Source: an uncultured Gammaproteobacteria bacterium (lineage in GTDB: Bacteria; Pseudomonadota; Gammaproteobacteria; Pseudomonadales; Azotimanducaceae_A). From it: DNA of 17,744 nt. Below are positions 1-7,625 of this stretch, one piece after another. The stretch lies in the NCBI GenBank assembly GCA_913049565.1, contig CAJWZG010000029.1, forward strand, positions 1 to 17,744. The letters are read 5' to 3'. The notes beneath the pieces were generated by a model. The model ran no database searches. It was given only the letters and a program-made list of their open reading frames with translations, and had not been told where the DNA came from. The position numbers were made by a program, and so were the translations under genes. How positions within the stretch are numbered: position 1 is the first letter of the stretch; each line of letters starts with the position of its first letter.

Positions 1-655
1 AGTTCGGCAACTGAATCACATGTCTGCCGGAGTAAACCGAGCTCATAATCGCCGCGATACCCGCTATATGATAGGGCGGCACGCAAACGAGGGAAGCGTC
101 CTCTTCCGGCGCACTGGCAAATTCTACCGAGCTTAAAATGTAGCTCACTAGATGCTTGTGCCGCAGCACTGCAGCCTTGGGCTCCCCAGTCGTGCCACTG
201 GTAAAGAGCAGTACGGCTATTTCGTCGGGATCCATCCCCCACTCACCTTCTATGGCCGTGTAGTTTTGGGCCGAATCAAGAAAACTATCGGTAGCCTCGG
301 CATACACATCTTGCAGGGCGCCAAAGGCATCAACCCGATCACTCGATGTCACCAAGTAAGCGGGGGTCACTCGTTTGAGCAGCGCTTCGATCTCGTCATT
401 GGTCAAACGATAGTTCAACGGCACATAGGGCACACCGGCCCAAGCGCTGGCGAAAAGACCCAGCGGCGTGCCTAAATTGCTGACATCTAGCTTCGCCATG
501 CGGCTCGCACCCTGAGCTTGAATGGAACCCGCGCGAAGCCGCGCTGCTTCAAACAGCTCGCTATAGGTGTAGCTGAGTCCGCGCTCACCATCGGTAAAGG
601 CGGGGCGGTCAGGAAAGGCGCCGCTCGCCATTTCCAGCAGCATCATTACATTCAT
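1..655 (-). CDS. Acyl-CoA synthetase (AMP-binding), N-terminal part, cut by window edge
   Basis: Class I adenylate-forming enzyme, expected to activate a carboxylic acid to acyl-AMP and then acyl-CoA in the cytoplasm. Reading the minus strand from ATG at 655 gives 218 residues with no stop before the window edge. The ATP-binding core motif FTSGTTGEPK lies at residues 151-160. Before it are the family-typical NLG-T-P-LG-FAS-W-G-PYVPLNYRL stretch (about 73-105) and after it a PPYHIAG element (about 194-200). An AGGCGG-like ribosome site sits five bases before the ATG, and only 9 bases separate it from the stop of the 103-aa gene upstream, so the two are almost certainly co-transcribed. The C-terminal lid domain and substrate pocket lie outside the window, so the acid (fatty, aromatic or alicyclic) cannot be predicted. 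The family call is safe; the substrate is unknown. Confidence 0.93.
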   Translation of the reverse strand, partial: MNVMMLLEMASGAFPDRPAFTDGERGLSYTYSELFEAARLRAGSIQAQGASRMAKLDVSNLGTPLGLFASAWAGVPYVPLNYRLTNDEIEALLKRVTPAYLVTSSDRVDAFGALQDVYAEATDSFLDSAQNYTAIEGEWGMDPDEIAVLLFTSGTTGEPKAAVLRHKHLVSYILSSVEFASAPEEDASLVCVPPYHIAGIAAIMSSVYSGRHVIQLPN

Positions 656-664
656 CTGTGCCGC

Positions 665-976
665 CTAGTCTGTCTTGGGAAGTTGTTTGGTGTCCTTTTG
701 CAGTAGCAATTGTCCGTTGGCCGCCAAACTGCCGTCACCAGCCTTGACGCATAACACCTCAAGAGATTCATCCTCAGTAATGTATCGCTTGCCCATGGCA
801 ATCCCGACCGCATGGTCAGGATGCACTTCAGCTGTGGCAGGTGCTTCGGCACCGGCTTCCAACATGGCAACTCCACCACAAGTTAGCTCCACGTCATCTG
901 CGGACGCAGTAACCACCATTATTTCTCCTGCGCAAACTGCGCTCTTTAATCGACCACCGGTTTTTAGCGTTGGCAT
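665..976 (-). CDS. Small conserved-looking protein with three cysteines, upstream of the CoA ligase
   Basis: A 103-residue soluble protein with no signal peptide or membrane segment. The start ATG at 976 has a strong GGGGAGGG ribosome site. Visible elements are C15 in KSAVCAGE, C33 in ELTCGGVAM, a GKRY element at 62-65, C76 in LEVLCVKAG, and a lysine-rich end. From memory, similar small proteins occur beside AMP-dependent synthetases and luciferase-like oxidoreductases in actinobacteria, but I cannot confirm this here and know of no assigned function. It lies 9 bases upstream of the synthetase start and is divergent from the luciferase-like gene at 1114. A metal-binding or partner role for the three cysteines is speculation. 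That the gene is real is supported by its SD, its tight spacing and its protein-like composition; the function is unknown. Confidence 0.8.
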   Translation of the reverse strand: MPTLKTGGRLKSAVCAGEIMVVTASADDVELTCGGVAMLEAGAEAPATAEVHPDHAVGIAMGKRYITEDESLEVLCVKAGDGSLAANGQLLLQKDTKQLPKTD

Positions 977-1045
977 GAACCCTCCCCATCCATTTTTATT
1001 TAGTCAATTTCTTCAGCTGGTTGATTCTATGGCTTGTACGCATCC

Positions 1046-1074
1046 TTGACAAAGAGTCTGTAGCATACGAACTT
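1046..1074 (+). promoter_or_regulatory. Possible promoter for the LLM/DJ-1 operon
   Basis: A perfect TTGACA -35 hexamer is at 1046-1051. At 17 bases spacing the -10 position reads GAACTT (1069-1074), a poor match. It lies in the 137-bp gap between divergent start codons at 976 and 1114, where a promoter is expected. The weak -10 keeps confidence low; it could be activator-dependent or chance. Confidence 0.3.
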
Positions 1075-1113
1075 GCTGCTTCGAATAAACCGCAGCTTCA
1101 CGGGAGCAACGAC

Positions 1114-2187
1114 ATGCGCATATCCATTTCTATCGGCTCGGCTTACTACAATGGTGAAGAGTGGGATAGCTTGGTTGATTACACCATGGCCGCCGACCGT
1201 ATGGGGGTAAACGAAGCCTGGTCCGCTGAAGCCTGGGGAATGGATGCCATCGTACCCCTCGCCTACCTTGCAGCTAAGACCGAAAACATTCGACTTGGCA
1301 CAGGCATTATGCAAATCAGCTCTCGCGTGCCATCGATGATGGCGATGACTGCGCAGAGCCTAGACACCGTTTCTAAGGGACGATTCAACATGGGCCTCGG
1401 TGTCAGCGGACCTCAAGTGGTTGAGGGTTTGCACGGCGCGTCGTTTGCTAAGCCACTGTCGCGTCTTCGCGAGTGCATGGCCATATTGCGCATGGCGCTC
1501 AACGGCGAAAAACTGCATTACGAGGGCGAACACTATGTATTGCCGCGTCCCGGTGGCGAAGGTAAACCGATTCGGCTTTCTCAGCCCCCGCGCCCTGATC
1601 TGCCAATCTACCTCGCGACTCTGGGGCCCAAATCCCTGCAAATGACCGGGGAACTCGCCGACGGTTGGTTGGGCACCTGTTTTCTACCCGAGCAAGGCCA
1701 TGTTTTTTTGGACGATTTACGCCTTGGAGCAGCTAATGCAGGTCGTTCGCTGGCAGACATTGATATTCAAACCGGCGGTTATTTTGAGATGAGCGATGAC
1801 GTGGATCGACTCATTGCAGAACGCAAACCGGCGATGGCATTTACCTTGGGAGGCATGGGTTCGGCGAAAACAAACTTTTATAATGACGCCTATTGCCGCG
1901 CAGGCTACGAGGACGATGCCAAAGCCGTGCAGAGCCTGTGGATTGATGGCAAGCGTGACCAAGCTGTCGCGCGTGTGCCAGATGAAATGGTGCTGCTTAC
2001 CAACCTTATCGGTACCGAAGATATGATTCGCGAACGCCTGCGTGCCTTTCGTGACGCTGGAGTGGACACATTCCGTTTAGGCACCGGCGGTGTCAGCTGG
2101 AAAGAGCGCACGGCTGCTCTTGAAGAGGCCGCGGACCTGATACAGCGAGAAACTCAATCGTGGGAAGCCTCAGCCAATGCAGGCTAG
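1114..2187 (+). CDS. LLM-class flavin/F420-type oxidoreductase
   Basis: A luciferase-like monooxygenase-fold (TIM barrel) oxidoreductase of 357 residues. I chose ATG 1114, not the upstream ATG at 1021, because a CGGGAGC ribosome site precedes it and the family N-terminus (short beta strand MRISISIG) begins there. The segments LGTGIMQISSR (61-71), a KGRFNMGLGVSGPQVVEG-type stretch (88-105), FAKPLSRLRE, and LGPKSLQMTGELADGWLG match, from memory, mycobacterial F420-dependent LLM enzymes of the Rv3520c type. The reaction is likely hydride transfer on an alcohol, ketone or enoyl group, using F420H2 or FMN. The cofactor cannot be read from the sequence, and F420 is uncommon in Gammaproteobacteria. 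It is followed 36 bp later by the DJ-1/PfpI gene, and is divergent from the CoA ligase pair. Substrate unknown. Confidence 0.88.
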   Translation: MRISISIGSAYYNGEEWDSLVDYTMAADRMGVNEAWSAEAWGMDAIVPLAYLAAKTENIRLGTGIMQISSRVPSMMAMTAQSLDTVSKGRFNMGLGVSGPQVVEGLHGASFAKPLSRLRECMAILRMALNGEKLHYEGEHYVLPRPGGEGKPIRLSQPPRPDLPIYLATLGPKSLQMTGELADGWLGTCFLPEQGHVFLDDLRLGAANAGRSLADIDIQTGGYFEMSDDVDRLIAERKPAMAFTLGGMGSAKTNFYNDAYCRAGYEDDAKAVQSLWIDGKRDQAVARVPDEMVLLTNLIGTEDMIRERLRAFRDAGVDTFRLGTGGVSWKERTAALEEAADLIQRETQSWEASANAG

Positions 2188-2223
2188 CGAAACGAGCAAG
2201 ACAACCAATATAGGAGCTTAGTC

Positions 2224-2841
2224 ATGCGACTGGGAACCCTCTTTTATAACGACTTTGAACTGTTGGATGCTTACGGCCCTTTGGAGATGTTTGGTGCTCT
2301 AGGTGACAAAATTGAGTTGGTCACGATCGCTGAACAGATGGGACCAGTACGTTCATCTGTTGGCCCGAAAACTGTCGCCGACTATGACTTTACTAACGCT
2401 CCAGACTTGGATCTGATTTTGATCCCGGGCGGCATTGGTACCATTCCCGAGCTGCAAAATGATGCAATGCTAAATTTCTTGCAGCAACGATGCCCGCTAA
2501 GCCAAGTGACGATGAGCGTGTGCACTGGCTCTGCCTTGTTGGCTAAAGCGGGGTTACTCGACAACTTACCTGCCACTTCAAACAAAATGTTTTTTGAACT
2601 GGCGCGCAGTCAGGGTGAGGCGGTGGACTGGCAAGAATCAGCCCGTTGGGTGGATGCCGGCAAGTACGTTACTTCATCAGGGGTTTCCGCCGGCACTGAT
2701 ATGGCACTGTCTGTTATTGAACGCATCTGGGGGGCAGAGCTGGCCGAGATGGTTATGAACTACACCGAGTACCAGTGGCATAAAGATGCGGACCAAGACC
2801 CCTTTGCGGCACTGTTAAACCTGGGTGTTTTGCCCGAGTAA
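2224..2841 (+). CDS. DJ-1/PfpI family protein (isonitrile-hydratase-like)
   Basis: A 205-residue class I glutamine-amidotransferase-like fold. FYNDFELLDAYGPLEMF near the N-terminus carries the conserved Asp/Gly/Pro elbow. LILIPGG at about 65-71 is followed by the nucleophile elbow SVCTGS at about 98-103, where the cysteine is the expected catalytic residue. A GVSAGTDMAL segment near 158-167 follows, as in isonitrile hydratases and in the sensor domain of AraC-type regulators. There is no C-terminal DNA-binding domain, so this is the stand-alone enzyme or chaperone type. The start has a TAGGAG site seven bases upstream. It lies 36 bp after the LLM gene and ahead of an intrinsic terminator, so it is the last gene of a two-gene operon. 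Its actual substrate is not predictable; isonitrile hydration is one family example only. Confidence 0.88.
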   Translation: MRLGTLFYNDFELLDAYGPLEMFGALGDKIELVTIAEQMGPVRSSVGPKTVADYDFTNAPDLDLILIPGGIGTIPELQNDAMLNFLQQRCPLSQVTMSVCTGSALLAKAGLLDNLPATSNKMFFELARSQGEAVDWQESARWVDAGKYVTSSGVSAGTDMALSVIERIWGAELAEMVMNYTEYQWHKDADQDPFAALLNLGVLPE

Positions 2842-2861
2842 TCTTTACGCCAAAACACAAG

Positions 2862-2886
2862 AAACCCGGCCGATTGCCGGGTTTTT
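2862..2886 (+). terminator. Rho-independent terminator
   Basis: A 9-bp stem AAACCCGGC / GCCGGGTTT with a 5-base loop, followed by a T-run (TTTTT, counting the last stem Ts). It begins 21 bases after the DJ-1/PfpI stop. On the minus strand the same stem ends in TTTC, so it may act weakly in both directions for the convergent gene that stops at 2903. Confidence 0.85.
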
Positions 2887-2902
2887 ATTCAGAAACGGAA
2901 GC

Positions 2903-4639
2903 TTAGTCTTGCCCACCTGACATGACTTGGCCTGCACCTGCGTCCACCACGCGGTAGCGCACCGAACCAAAGAGCATTTCATCCCAAGACTGCTGGCCCC
3001 ATGGAACATCACGCGTCGCATCTGGATTAGCCCGATTGCGCGAGGAATTGTCCCACCAAGTACGATGAACCATCTTGGTGCCTGCTGGCAAAAAGCGCGG
3101 CTCTTCTAAGTCATAGTTGGTTTGCCAGTTAAAATCATATCGAGGCACTGACAGCAGCGTTTCTTTTGTGCCATCGGGAAAATGGGCGACAAATTCTGAT
3201 GCCTTACCTCGGTAGTGGGCATGGGGCAGCAAGCTGTATACCAACACGTCTTGATCAAAAGTTCGTGCCATTACCTCAGAGTGATTGGCTGCCCCAGCAG
3301 GAATCAATATACGCGGGTTTAGCAAGATCATGCTGTCTAGCTTGTGTTTGGGCGCTTCCTCATACAAATACAGCCCCATACGCGAGGCATCCGTGGTGGC
3401 TAGACCCGCTGGCGTGTAGTGCATTTGGAACTCTATGGTTGCGCCCGCTGGCAGCAAAATTCCTGTGTCTGCGGGGAAAGGTTTTCCTTCAGCCCCAGGC
3501 ACATATCCACCCAGACCGCCACCGGTACCCCGCTTTAGTCTACCTGCTCTGCGCCCCTGGGTTTCCAGTTCGCCAAAACTGGTAATGACGTGATGCAGCA
3601 CACTGCGATTGCCCGGAATAATCTCCGCTGCTTTAACCCAAACATCTCTATCCAGTGGATTGGTGACCATCTTGTACTTGTAATCAACCACACCGCTTGC
3701 GGGTACATCTTCGGGGGGAATATCGATAATAACGTCGGGTTCACCCATGGCCCAAACCGGCCAGCTTTGGGAGTTTTGTGCCAGCAAATCAGGCCCGTCG
3801 CCACGTGGTGCACCGGCCTCAACCCAATGCACTAACGTTCTCACCTGCTCGTCGCTCAGTGATCGGTCATTGGCAAACTCACCCACATGTGGGTCGGCGT
3901 GCCACGGTGGCATACGCTGAGTGCGCACAACCTCGCGGATCATCAGGCTAAAACCTCGAACCATGTTGTAGTCGGTCATGGCCCAGGGTCCAATGCCGCC
4001 TTCGCGGTGACAGCTGACACAATTTTCGTTGAGCATGGGCGCAATGCTTTGAGCATAGGAAATGTTTTTGTGCTCTGCACGCCGAGCTAGCTCAGGAAAG
4101 TCTACGGTGCAGTCTGCACTACTGAAGTCTTCAGACTCCACGGTTACCTCTTCGCCAGCAATCAGTTGGGTAACCGCCTGACTTGCTCCCGCAATACCAC
4201 CGCGATACGCCAGCGCCCAACTGCTGGGGTCTACTACGAGGACTTCACCGGCGGTTTTGGCCATCAGGCCTTCACCAATGATTTGCGTGGAGTCCAAAAG
4301 GATTGGCAGATCGAACTCGCCAACGCTCTCGGCGACGGCAGCTCGATCATCTCGCAGATCTGAGTTGATCAGCATGACTTGCGTTCCTTGAGGCGCAAAC
4401 TGTGTGTGCAGCGCACTCAGACCCTGAAGCTGCTCTGGCATAGTGCTGCACTGGGTATTGTGGGTCATCAACACAATGGCTGGCGAGTCGGCAAAGTAGT
4501 GCAGTTCATGCGATGCTCCGTGATGATCCATCAAACGGAAATTTTCGACGCGACTGCCCTGATCGAGGGCCACCGCAGCTCCAGCTGTGAGTGTCACACA
4601 CAGCGCTACGACAATGCCTAACGTGTTTGCTGTCTTCAT
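2903..4639 (-). CDS. Exported redoxin / cytochrome c / PHM-like copper monooxygenase fusion
   Basis: A 578-residue protein with three modules. Residues 1-24 form a signal peptide ending AVA|LD, so it should be periplasmic or surface-exposed. Residues about 27-165 are a thioredoxin-fold redoxin module with a single cysteine (C64) at the usual active-site area. Residues about 195-280 form a c-type cytochrome segment: heme motif CVSCH (C207, C210, H211) and RMPPWHAD, whose Met243 may be the axial ligand. Residues about 300-565 resemble copper type II ascorbate-dependent monooxygenases (PHM/DBH): HH at 349-350, QMHY with H407, LPHAHYRGK with H473 and H475, and DEM with M555, which match in order the CuH trio and CuM His-x-His plus Met of PHM. 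The start has an AGGAG site. It lies 75 bp downstream of the transporter and may share its transcript. The proposed chemistry is copper-dependent hydroxylation, with electrons delivered through the heme. The substrate is unknown. Confidence 0.85.
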   Translation of the reverse strand: MKTANTLGIVVALCVTLTAGAAVALDQGSRVENFRLMDHHGASHELHYFADSPAIVLMTHNTQCSTMPEQLQGLSALHTQFAPQGTQVMLINSDLRDDRAAVAESVGEFDLPILLDSTQIIGEGLMAKTAGEVLVVDPSSWALAYRGGIAGASQAVTQLIAGEEVTVESEDFSSADCTVDFPELARRAEHKNISYAQSIAPMLNENCVSCHREGGIGPWAMTDYNMVRGFSLMIREVVRTQRMPPWHADPHVGEFANDRSLSDEQVRTLVHWVEAGAPRGDGPDLLAQNSQSWPVWAMGEPDVIIDIPPEDVPASGVVDYKYKMVTNPLDRDVWVKAAEIIPGNRSVLHHVITSFGELETQGRRAGRLKRGTGGGLGGYVPGAEGKPFPADTGILLPAGATIEFQMHYTPAGLATTDASRMGLYLYEEAPKHKLDSMILLNPRILIPAGAANHSEVMARTFDQDVLVYSLLPHAHYRGKASEFVAHFPDGTKETLLSVPRYDFNWQTNYDLEEPRFLPAGTKMVHRTWWDNSSRNRANPDATRDVPWGQQSWDEMLFGSVRYRVVDAGAGQVMSGGQD

Positions 4640-4714
4640 TTTAGCTCCTCTCTCTTATCCGGCCAATACTTTGGCATAGAGGGCGGTCTTTGCGTTCCTA
4701 TCTGCCAATACGTT

Positions 4715-6148
4715 TCAAGCCCTACCTAGTGCTTTTAAGTTCTCTTCGTGTTGCGCTCGATCCACGGTATACATGGAAAGACAGAAAATCATCAGCATCC
4801 AGACCGTGAGCAAAGTCGGTGCATAGACTAGGGCAAAATCGCGTAACACTTGGTTAGGCACCTCTCCCGGGACAGCGCCGGCTGGAAACTCGCTCACGGT
4901 TAAAATAATGCCGGCAAACGCAGCACCCAAACCTTGGGTAATCTTGCGAACAAAGGTCACAGAGGCGAAGAAAATTCCCTCACTGCGCCGCTCGGTTCGC
5001 AGTTCGGCCTCTTCCACCAAATCAGCAATCATGGACCCACTCATCACTTGATAGGTAATGATCAACGATACATCCACAATGATGATGCACAAATACAGTG
5101 GGAACAGCTCCGGGCTGCCGTTTTCTGGCATCAAATCCAGCAGCCATAAAATAACCGGCGCTGGCACGATCGTGAATGCAAAGAGGCCGACGACAATAGC
5201 GCCTCGTTTTTTACCTAAGGTGCGTCCGATCCACGGTGCCGCGACAAAGGCTATGACCGCAGACAAAACGACGCTCACGGATATGTAGCCGATTTGTTGG
5301 GACGAAAATTCAAAGATGAAGGTATATACGTAGTAACTGAGCGTCGCGGCCACACCGGAGCCGATAGCCCCGCACATTGCTGCAAGAAATAACGCGAGGA
5401 ACGATTTTGTCGCGAGGGTTTCGAAAATCTCCAAATAAATCGTCTTAATGGAGAGACTTCGCCTCGGTGGCGGTTCTTTCAGATTAGGAATGAAACTGTG
5501 AGTGCCCAGCGCGGAACCTATGATGACCAAAAACATCAGAATCGCGCCCAGCAATCCCATTTGGTTGAAGCCAGTGACGTTAAACATGCCATTGCTGATT
5601 TCTGCTGTGGGTACCAACAACAGGATAGTCGTCGCAGTGGCCATGAGCGTACCGCCGGTCCAACCGAAAAAACTACGGAATGTGAGCATATTGGTGCGCT
5701 CGTCGTAATCATCGGTGATTTCAGCCACCAAAGCCGAACTAGGGATTTCATATAGCGTGATAAGCGTGCGCACAACGATAGAGATGCCAACAATGAAGGG
5801 AAACAGTTCGTCACCGGTCAGACTACTGGGCGGGTTCCAGACAAAGAAATAACCGATCGCAACGGGCAGTGCCGCCGCATACATATACGGGTGCCGTCGA
5901 CCCCAACGCGAGCGCGTGTTGTCTGACACGTAACCAATCAGCGGATCGCTTACCGCATCGAAAGTTAACGCAATTAACAGCGCAAGGCTGACGAGGTAAG
6001 CGCTCACTCCCATGACTTGGCTGTAAAAAATGAGAAAGAAGTAATCGAAACCGTTGTTCTTAATACCGTATGCGGCAGCGCCAAACCCATAGGCCGTTTT
6101 AGTCCACAAACTGACCGCTAGCTTTTCTGTCGCTAACTCGTCGCTCAT
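4715..6148 (-). CDS. GPH-family MFS transporter (sugar/proton symporter-like)
   Basis: A 477-residue polytopic inner-membrane protein with roughly 12 hydrophobic segments. The glycoside-pentoside-hexuronide (MelB-type) signature is plain: D64, D68-P, G72, D76, then R81-x-G-R-R-x-P, the cation-coupling region of helix II and the following loop. A second half repeats the layout and ends in a short charged tail. The ATG at 6148 was chosen over the frame's extension to 6298 because GAGGAGGGG lies just upstream and the extension is low-complexity and non-membrane. GPH members move sugars or other organic anions with Na+ or H+. In this neighbourhood a carboxylate or glycoside is possible, but substrate identity is not readable. 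The copper-enzyme gene follows 75 bp downstream. Confidence 0.9.
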   Translation of the reverse strand: MSDELATEKLAVSLWTKTAYGFGAAAYGIKNNGFDYFFLIFYSQVMGVSAYLVSLALLIALTFDAVSDPLIGYVSDNTRSRWGRRHPYMYAAALPVAIGYFFVWNPPSSLTGDELFPFIVGISIVVRTLITLYEIPSSALVAEITDDYDERTNMLTFRSFFGWTGGTLMATATTILLLVPTAEISNGMFNVTGFNQMGLLGAILMFLVIIGSALGTHSFIPNLKEPPPRRSLSIKTIYLEIFETLATKSFLALFLAAMCGAIGSGVAATLSYYVYTFIFEFSSQQIGYISVSVVLSAVIAFVAAPWIGRTLGKKRGAIVVGLFAFTIVPAPVILWLLDLMPENGSPELFPLYLCIIIVDVSLIITYQVMSGSMIADLVEEAELRTERRSEGIFFASVTFVRKITQGLGAAFAGIILTVSEFPAGAVPGEVPNQVLRDFALVYAPTLLTVWMLMIFCLSMYTVDRAQHEENLKALGRA

Positions 6149-6173
6149 ACCCCTCCTCGTACCGTTCGGTGTA

Positions 6174-6185
6174 AAAGTTAACTTT
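6174..6185. promoter_or_regulatory. Perfect 12-bp palindrome in divergent promoter region (operator candidate)
   Basis: AAAGTTAACTTT is a perfect palindrome about 26 bases upstream of the transporter start, in the 170-bp gap shared with the divergent SDR gene. The placement suits a repressor operator (for example TetR- or LacI-like), but no regulator gene is present in the window and chance cannot be excluded for a 12-mer. Confidence 0.35.
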
Positions 6186-6252
6186 CCCCTCTCAATAGGG
6201 TGCCCAGAGGAGATTCCAAGCGCAAGGTTCGATTCGCGCAGTGCGGTTGAAC

Positions 6253-6280
6253 TTGTGACACGGGTTTCTTTAGGTATTCT
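6253..6280 (+). promoter_or_regulatory. Possible sigma70 promoter for the SDR gene
   Basis: TTGTGA (6253-6258), a 16-base spacer and TATTCT (6275-6280) give 4/6 matches at each hexamer. They lie 38 bases before the SDR start codon and beyond the transporter's SD. The elements are suggestive only. Confidence 0.35.
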
Positions 6281-6318
6281 GCTGCTGCAATGTGGCATTA
6301 GATGAACTGGAGAGGAAC

Positions 6319-7119
6319 ATGTCTGATCGACTAAAAGGCAAAGTAGCGCTAATTACGGGTGGCACCAGTGGAATCGGAGCGGCCACAGCACAATTGTTCA
6401 TTAACGAAGGCGCACGTGTTGTCATTACCGGCCGTTCGGTAGAAAAAGGCAACAATCTCGCCAGCGAACTGGGCGATCAGGCTACCTACTTCGAAGCTGA
6501 CATCACTCAAGAAGAGGCCATTCGAAAGTCTGTGGAGCACACAGTGCAAACTCAGGGACAGCTCGATATTTTGTTCAACAACGCCGGCGGCCCGGTTGGT
6601 GCTCCATTAGACCAATTGACCCAAGAGCACATCGATTATGGCGTTAAGTTACTGCTCTCAAGCGCGATGTTAGGCACCAAGTATGCGGTTGCACCGATGA
6701 AGGCTAACGGCGGAGGGTGCATTATCAATAACTCAAGCATTGCGGGACTGCGCTATCGCCAGGGAGATTTGCTCTACTCGGCTCTGAAAGCCGCCCTCAC
6801 CCACTACACGCGTATGTCGGGGATTGAATTAGGTGAGCATAACATTCGGGTCAATTCCATCTCGCCGGGAGCCATTGCCACGCCAATTTTCTGGGGCGGC
6901 TCTGCTCGAGCAAATACTCTCAGCGACGAGGAAAATGAGCGAAAGATGGGCAAGCTGCAGCAAAGTTTGGCTAGGTCAGTGCCTTTATTGAAAACCGGGG
7001 TCGCCGACGATATAGCCGAAGCAGCCCTATACCTTGCCAGTGACGCGGGTCGATTTGTTACCTGTCACGATCTGGTCGTCGATGGCGGCAGAACGGCGAT
7101 GTTCCACGAGCCCAGCTAG
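6319..7119 (+). CDS. Short-chain dehydrogenase/reductase (SDR)
   Basis: A classical SDR of 266 residues for NAD(P)-linked oxidation or reduction of an alcohol/ketone. The cofactor motif TGGTSGIG spans 13-20, R39 at the end of beta-2 suggests NADP(H), and NNAG is at 87-90. The catalytic Ser is S139 or S140, with Y153 and K157 in YSALK. ISPGAIATPI at 181-190 is the usual lid segment. The ATG 6319 start has GGAGAGGA directly upstream; the earlier ATG 6292 lacks a ribosome site. It is divergent from the transporter. It ends tail-to-tail with the gene at 7116-7622, sharing the tetramer CTAG. The substrate is not recognisable. Confidence 0.92.
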   Translation: MSDRLKGKVALITGGTSGIGAATAQLFINEGARVVITGRSVEKGNNLASELGDQATYFEADITQEEAIRKSVEHTVQTQGQLDILFNNAGGPVGAPLDQLTQEHIDYGVKLLLSSAMLGTKYAVAPMKANGGGCIINNSSIAGLRYRQGDLLYSALKAALTHYTRMSGIELGEHNIRVNSISPGAIATPIFWGGSARANTLSDEENERKMGKLQQSLARSVPLLKTGVADDIAEAALYLASDAGRFVTCHDLVVDGGRTAMFHEPS

Positions 7120-7622
7120 TCAGGGTATCGACTGACCGCAGCAAACGACCACCAATGATTGGGACGGGGACGGTCTACGCCCATACCCGTCTTAGCAGCT
7201 CGTGCCTGCCAAGCAAGCTCTAGCCCAGGCACAGTGATGACTCGCGCCAAACGTACCGCGTATACCTGCTTGCCAATACGAATGCGCGCTTCGGGGTTTG
7301 CCAGTGCTCGACCCGACCAATACTTGCCATCGCAGCGGGCACAACTGAGATAAAGATCACCCTCCGCGTCCGCCATACAATTGAGATTTACCGACCAGGG
7401 AATCACTCCCTGAACTTCGATTTGGCAAAGGCGAACCTCGTTCGCAAATGACCAATCGGCAACCAATACCTCCGCTTCAGCCCCCGACAAGAAAGTTCCC
7501 GGGATACGCTCGCAAGGACACCGCAGCACAAACGTCATCAGCAATCCGATGATCGCAATGCTGGCAGAGGCGAGCAGCAAGGTTCTTCCTCCTGCTGCCT
7601 CGGCTGCTTTGCGACCATTCAC
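7116..7622 (-). CDS. Membrane-anchored cysteine-rich protein, possible split-barrel fold
   Basis: A 168-residue protein starting at GTG 7622, only 3 bases after the amidohydrolase stop, so it is translationally linked. A single hydrophobic segment at about 14-33 should anchor it with the rest outside the cytoplasm. That part holds six cysteines: C35-P-C37, C66, C82 and C94-A-R-C97. The middle (about 86-130, with DLYLSCARC, KYWSGRALANPEARIRIG and VYAVRLARV) vaguely resembles the split beta-barrel of PNPOx or deazaflavin-dependent nitroreductase proteins, where a similar 'N-P-x-V-x-V-x-x-G' element occurs. That resemblance is weak and from memory. No known function. The paired cysteines suggest disulfides or a bound metal. 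The gene's stop shares the CTAG tetramer with the convergent SDR. Confidence 0.7.
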   Translation of the reverse strand: MNGRKAAEAAGGRTLLLASASIAIIGLLMTFVLRCPCERIPGTFLSGAEAEVLVADWSFANEVRLCQIEVQGVIPWSVNLNCMADAEGDLYLSCARCDGKYWSGRALANPEARIRIGKQVYAVRLARVITVPGLELAWQARAAKTGMGVDRPRPNHWWSFAAVSRYPD

Positions 7623-7625
7623 CGT

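Noticed and set aside
152..475. 107-codon plus-strand frame
   Set aside because: It is a shadow of the acyl-CoA synthetase on the minus strand, with no family resemblance.
1021..1113. Upstream start of the LLM oxidoreductase
   Set aside because: The family N-terminus and a ribosome site are at 1114; the upstream segment lies over the divergent promoter region.
4662..4714. Repeated GCCAATAC about 42 bases apart between transporter and copper-enzyme genes
   Set aside because: Eight-base matches in a short AT/GC-mixed gap are easily chance; no link to a regulator.
4715..6298. Transporter frame open to 6298 as a longer protein
   Set aside because: The extra 50 residues are polar and non-conserved in type, lie over the divergent promoter region, and have no ribosome site; GAGGAGGGG precedes ATG 6148.
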